Part shown: one piece after another, positions 62,463-64,000 of the stretch
How the letters are laid out: each line of letters starts with the position of its first letter
Position numbering within the stretch: the stretch's first letter is position 1
NCBI GenBank assembly: GCA_026873275.1
Contig: JANTUC010000005.1
Location: 1,054,001-1,118,000, forward strand
Length of the DNA stretch: 64,000 bases
Reading direction: 5' to 3'
Source of the DNA: Pseudopithomyces maydicus
Taxonomy: Eukaryota; Ascomycota; Dothideomycetes; Pleosporales; Didymosphaeriaceae
Notes under the pieces: generated by a model
The model's input: only the letters and a program-made list of their open reading frames with translations
The model's database searches: none
Told to the model about the DNA's origin: nothing
Program-made: the position numbers and the translations under genes

Positions 62463-62671
62463 ATGGCCAATCACCCCATCCACGTCCACCCGGTGCGCCC
62501 GCTGTACCGCTTCATGGCCACGGGCCTGGGCGCCTCCATGTGGTTCTTCGTGCGTGATGCCCATGTCTCCAGGGCTGCGCCGTGTACCTGCTAACTGCTG
62601 CCCAGCTGATGTACCGCGCGAAGAAGGACGGCCCTGCGCTGCTGGGCTGGAAGCACCCTTGGGACCATTGA
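62463..62671 (+). CDS. Complex I accessory subunit, NDUFB2 (AGGG) type
   Basis: Small inner-membrane subunit of NADH:ubiquinone oxidoreductase. Exons 62,463-62,549 and 62,606-62,671 (56-nt intron, GTGCGT donor, CTAAC branch, CAG acceptor) encode MANHPIHVHPVRPLYRF, then MATGLGASMWFFLMYRAKKD and GPALLGWKHPWDH, 50 residues from this Met. The single hydrophobic segment ending MWFF is the membrane helix. Protein similarity starts earlier (HHHHGPPKYPN from 62,424, just after another intron), so the true start is probably upstream. I could not link an upstream ATG in frame. An ATG in CACCATGG at 62,440 is one base out of frame across a C-run (62,445-62,450), so the same homopolymer problem may apply. 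Confidence 0.75.
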
Positions 62672-63158
62672 GCCCTTCAAGCCCGAGGAGCCCGCCCGCG
62701 GAAGGCGCGCCCCCGACTGTACATAGGTAGTGCCCCCGCACGAGGGCAGGCAGGAGCGAGCGAGGGTGAAGGAAAGTGCAACCCGGGACAGGGCATCCAG
62801 ATGCAACGCAACCAAGTGCAGTCAAACGCAATACAAAAGAACATGAGAATCGAGAACATTACATGCAGAGTGCTACGAATGCAGCAGCATCCACCCCATC
62901 AGTCCCGGATGTGATTCTGTCTTTTCTCTCCTCTTTGCTCTCCCTCTTTGCTCTCCCTCTCTCTCTCTCTCACTCACTCTCACCCTCGCTGCAACTCGAG
63001 CTCCTGTATATGACACGGCCTGCCCCAACTCTTTCTTCCCTCCTCTTCCCACTCTGTTCCCTTTGCCACCACACTCCACTTGCTCTTCTCTCACTGCATC
63101 CTGCCAGCTCCAACCACCATCCACATCTACCGCCAAACATCCACATCTACCGCCCAAA
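62672..63158. promoter_or_regulatory. Intergenic, with pyrimidine-rich promoter tract
   Basis: Contains a long C/T tract at about 62,916-62,992, including CTCTCTCTCTCTCTC, upstream of the next plus-strand gene. Such tracts are common in promoters of highly or constitutively expressed filamentous-fungal genes. ATG-proximal CCGCCCAAAATGG is a good start context. Confidence 0.6.
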
Positions 63159-63766
63159 ATGGTAGCCTGGACCGCCGAAAAGGATCAACAGGTCCGTACT
63201 GCCGCCCTCTCGTTGTCTGCATAGGCCCCCACTGACCCGGTACAGCTCCTCCAGGGCATCCTCCAGTTCTGCGAAATCAAACTGTCCGGGCCACTTCTCC
63301 AATACTTGGCCGATTATATTGGCGAGGGTAAGTCCTCCCCGTTCACATCCGTCTCCTTGTCGACCATTCTCCAGCATGCTGACTACAGTTCCAAGAGTGC
63401 ACCCCGAAAGCAGTCACCCACCGTCTCAACAACATCAAGAAGGCCGTCAAGGATAGTCAGGCAGCTGGTTCCGCCCTAGCTAAGAAGACCGGAAAGGATG
63501 CCAAAGACACGCAGGCTACCACTCCTACTCCCACCAAGAACACACAAGTCAAGACGCCTGGCAATCACTCTGCCTCTCCTGCCACGCGCAAGAAGCGAGG
63601 TCGCCCTTTCAAGGCCGACATTGAAGCACGAAAGAAGGTCAAAACTGAGGATGTAGATGAGGACAAGGGTGTTTCCGCTGATGCGGTTGAGGATGGGCGC
63701 GGCGATGAGCGTGGAGATGAGCGTGGAGATGAGCGCGGAGACAAGGGTGTGCTTGGTGAAATTTGA
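63159..63766 (+). CDS. Small nuclear AT-hook protein with Myb/SANT-like N-terminus
   Basis: Three exons: 63,159-63,191, 63,246-63,327 and 63,396-63,766, 161 residues. The start MVAWTAEKDQQLLQGIL resembles the first helix of SANT/Myb-like domains, followed by LADYIGEECTPKAVTHRLNN. That block spans the second intron and fixes its acceptor as CCAAG rather than the nearer TACAG. An AT-hook-like KKRGRPFK lies near residues 108-115, flanked by basic sequence. The C-terminus has three tandem D-E-R-G repeats. Likely a nuclear DNA-binding protein of the widespread fungal WTAEKD...TPKAVTHRL family, whose precise role is not established as far as I know. Confidence 0.8.
63192..63245 (+). other. First intron of the AT-hook protein gene
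   Basis: 54 nt, GTCCGT donor and TACAG acceptor, phase 0, joining EKDQQ to LLQGIL. Confidence 0.75.
63328..63395 (+). other. Second intron of the AT-hook protein gene
   Basis: 68 nt, GTAAGT donor, GCTGAC branch-like site and CCAAG acceptor. Using the upstream TACAG instead would shift the frame away from ECTPKAVTHRLNN. Confidence 0.7.
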
Positions 63767-64000
63767 ACCTTCCCAACGATTGGACTTGGGCTTCTCCAAA
63801 TCGTGGCTGACACGGGCGTCGGTGGAACGGAATTGAGCAGTGGTGTTTGATTTAGGTCAAGCTATTGCCAGAAGAACACCATGTACGGTGGTTGAACATG
63901 TTCGTGCATGGCCTATTTCAATTCCATCAAATCCTCAATCGCTGAAATACACCAACCAATATCCTGTGAGCTCTGTGCAATTCTTAGCACGGATTACCAC
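63767..64000. other. 3' flank, nothing recognised
   Basis: Ordinary-composition sequence after the last stop codon. It probably holds the 3' UTR; no further gene start is supported. Confidence 0.5.

Noticed and set aside
62440..62730. 96-codon frame starting MGPPSTPTWP
   Set aside because: It overlaps the NDUFB2-type gene one base out of frame and reads through its intron; the alternative frame gives a complete, recognisable protein.

Overview
The window is a piece of a filamentous ascomycete (Pezizomycotina) nuclear genome with a strongly two-part structure. The evidence is short 48-100 nt introns with GTRNGT donors and CTAAC-like branch points, fungal housekeeping genes, and a large block degraded by repeat-induced point mutation (RIP). 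The species cannot be named from sequence alone; the AT/GC partition is of the kind known from Dothideomycetes such as Leptosphaeria.

Region 1 (about 1-47,985) is a gene-free, extremely AT-rich island made of nested transposable elements. C-to-T and G-to-A changes and stop codons saturate every reading frame. Despite this the layers can be separated by long terminal repeats (LTRs) and target-site duplications (TSDs). Ty3/Gypsy element F (13,668-27,321, TSD GTATA) was hit by a solo LTR (15,890-16,388, TSD GTACT), by complete Gypsy element D (19,049-25,756, TSD TAGCT) and by another solo LTR inside its own 3' LTR (26,489-26,984, TSD CTAAA). Element G (29,345-47,017, minus strand) carries two copies of a ~1.05-kb family I call B and one copy of a ~1.15-kb poly(A)-tailed family I call A. 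One of those B copies was itself split by Gypsy element C (34,738-41,895, two 513-bp LTRs, TSD CTAGA). Five A copies and three full-length B copies have 10-12 bp TSDs. F and C carry chromodomain remnants; RT motifs remain in F, D, C and G.

Region 2 (47,989-57,187) is a compact, apparently uncharacterised secondary-metabolite cluster: a membrane-anchored cytochrome P450 (minus), a capsular-polysaccharide-synthesis-type glycosyltransferase (minus), a free-standing adenylation-thiolation-thioesterase synthetase (plus) and a GT1-type UDP-glycosyltransferase (plus). A-T-TE enzymes of this architecture dimerise aromatic alpha-keto acids to furanones, quinones or dioxolanones. The neighbours suggest oxidation and glycosylation of such a product. 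The P450 stop lies about 100 bp from the last transposon.

Region 3 (57,750-63,766) is GC-richer housekeeping DNA: aspartate kinase (HOM3 type, minus), the CDK9/BUR1-type kinase (minus), a small complex I subunit of the NDUFB2 type (plus) and a small AT-hook nuclear protein (plus). A 124-bp, non-RIPed fragment of family B with a perfect 12-bp TSD sits between the cluster and aspartate kinase.

The P450, aspartate kinase and BUR1 reading frames each lack exactly one base at or beside a short G/C run. This points to systematic under-calling of G/C homopolymers in the assembly rather than three dead genes.
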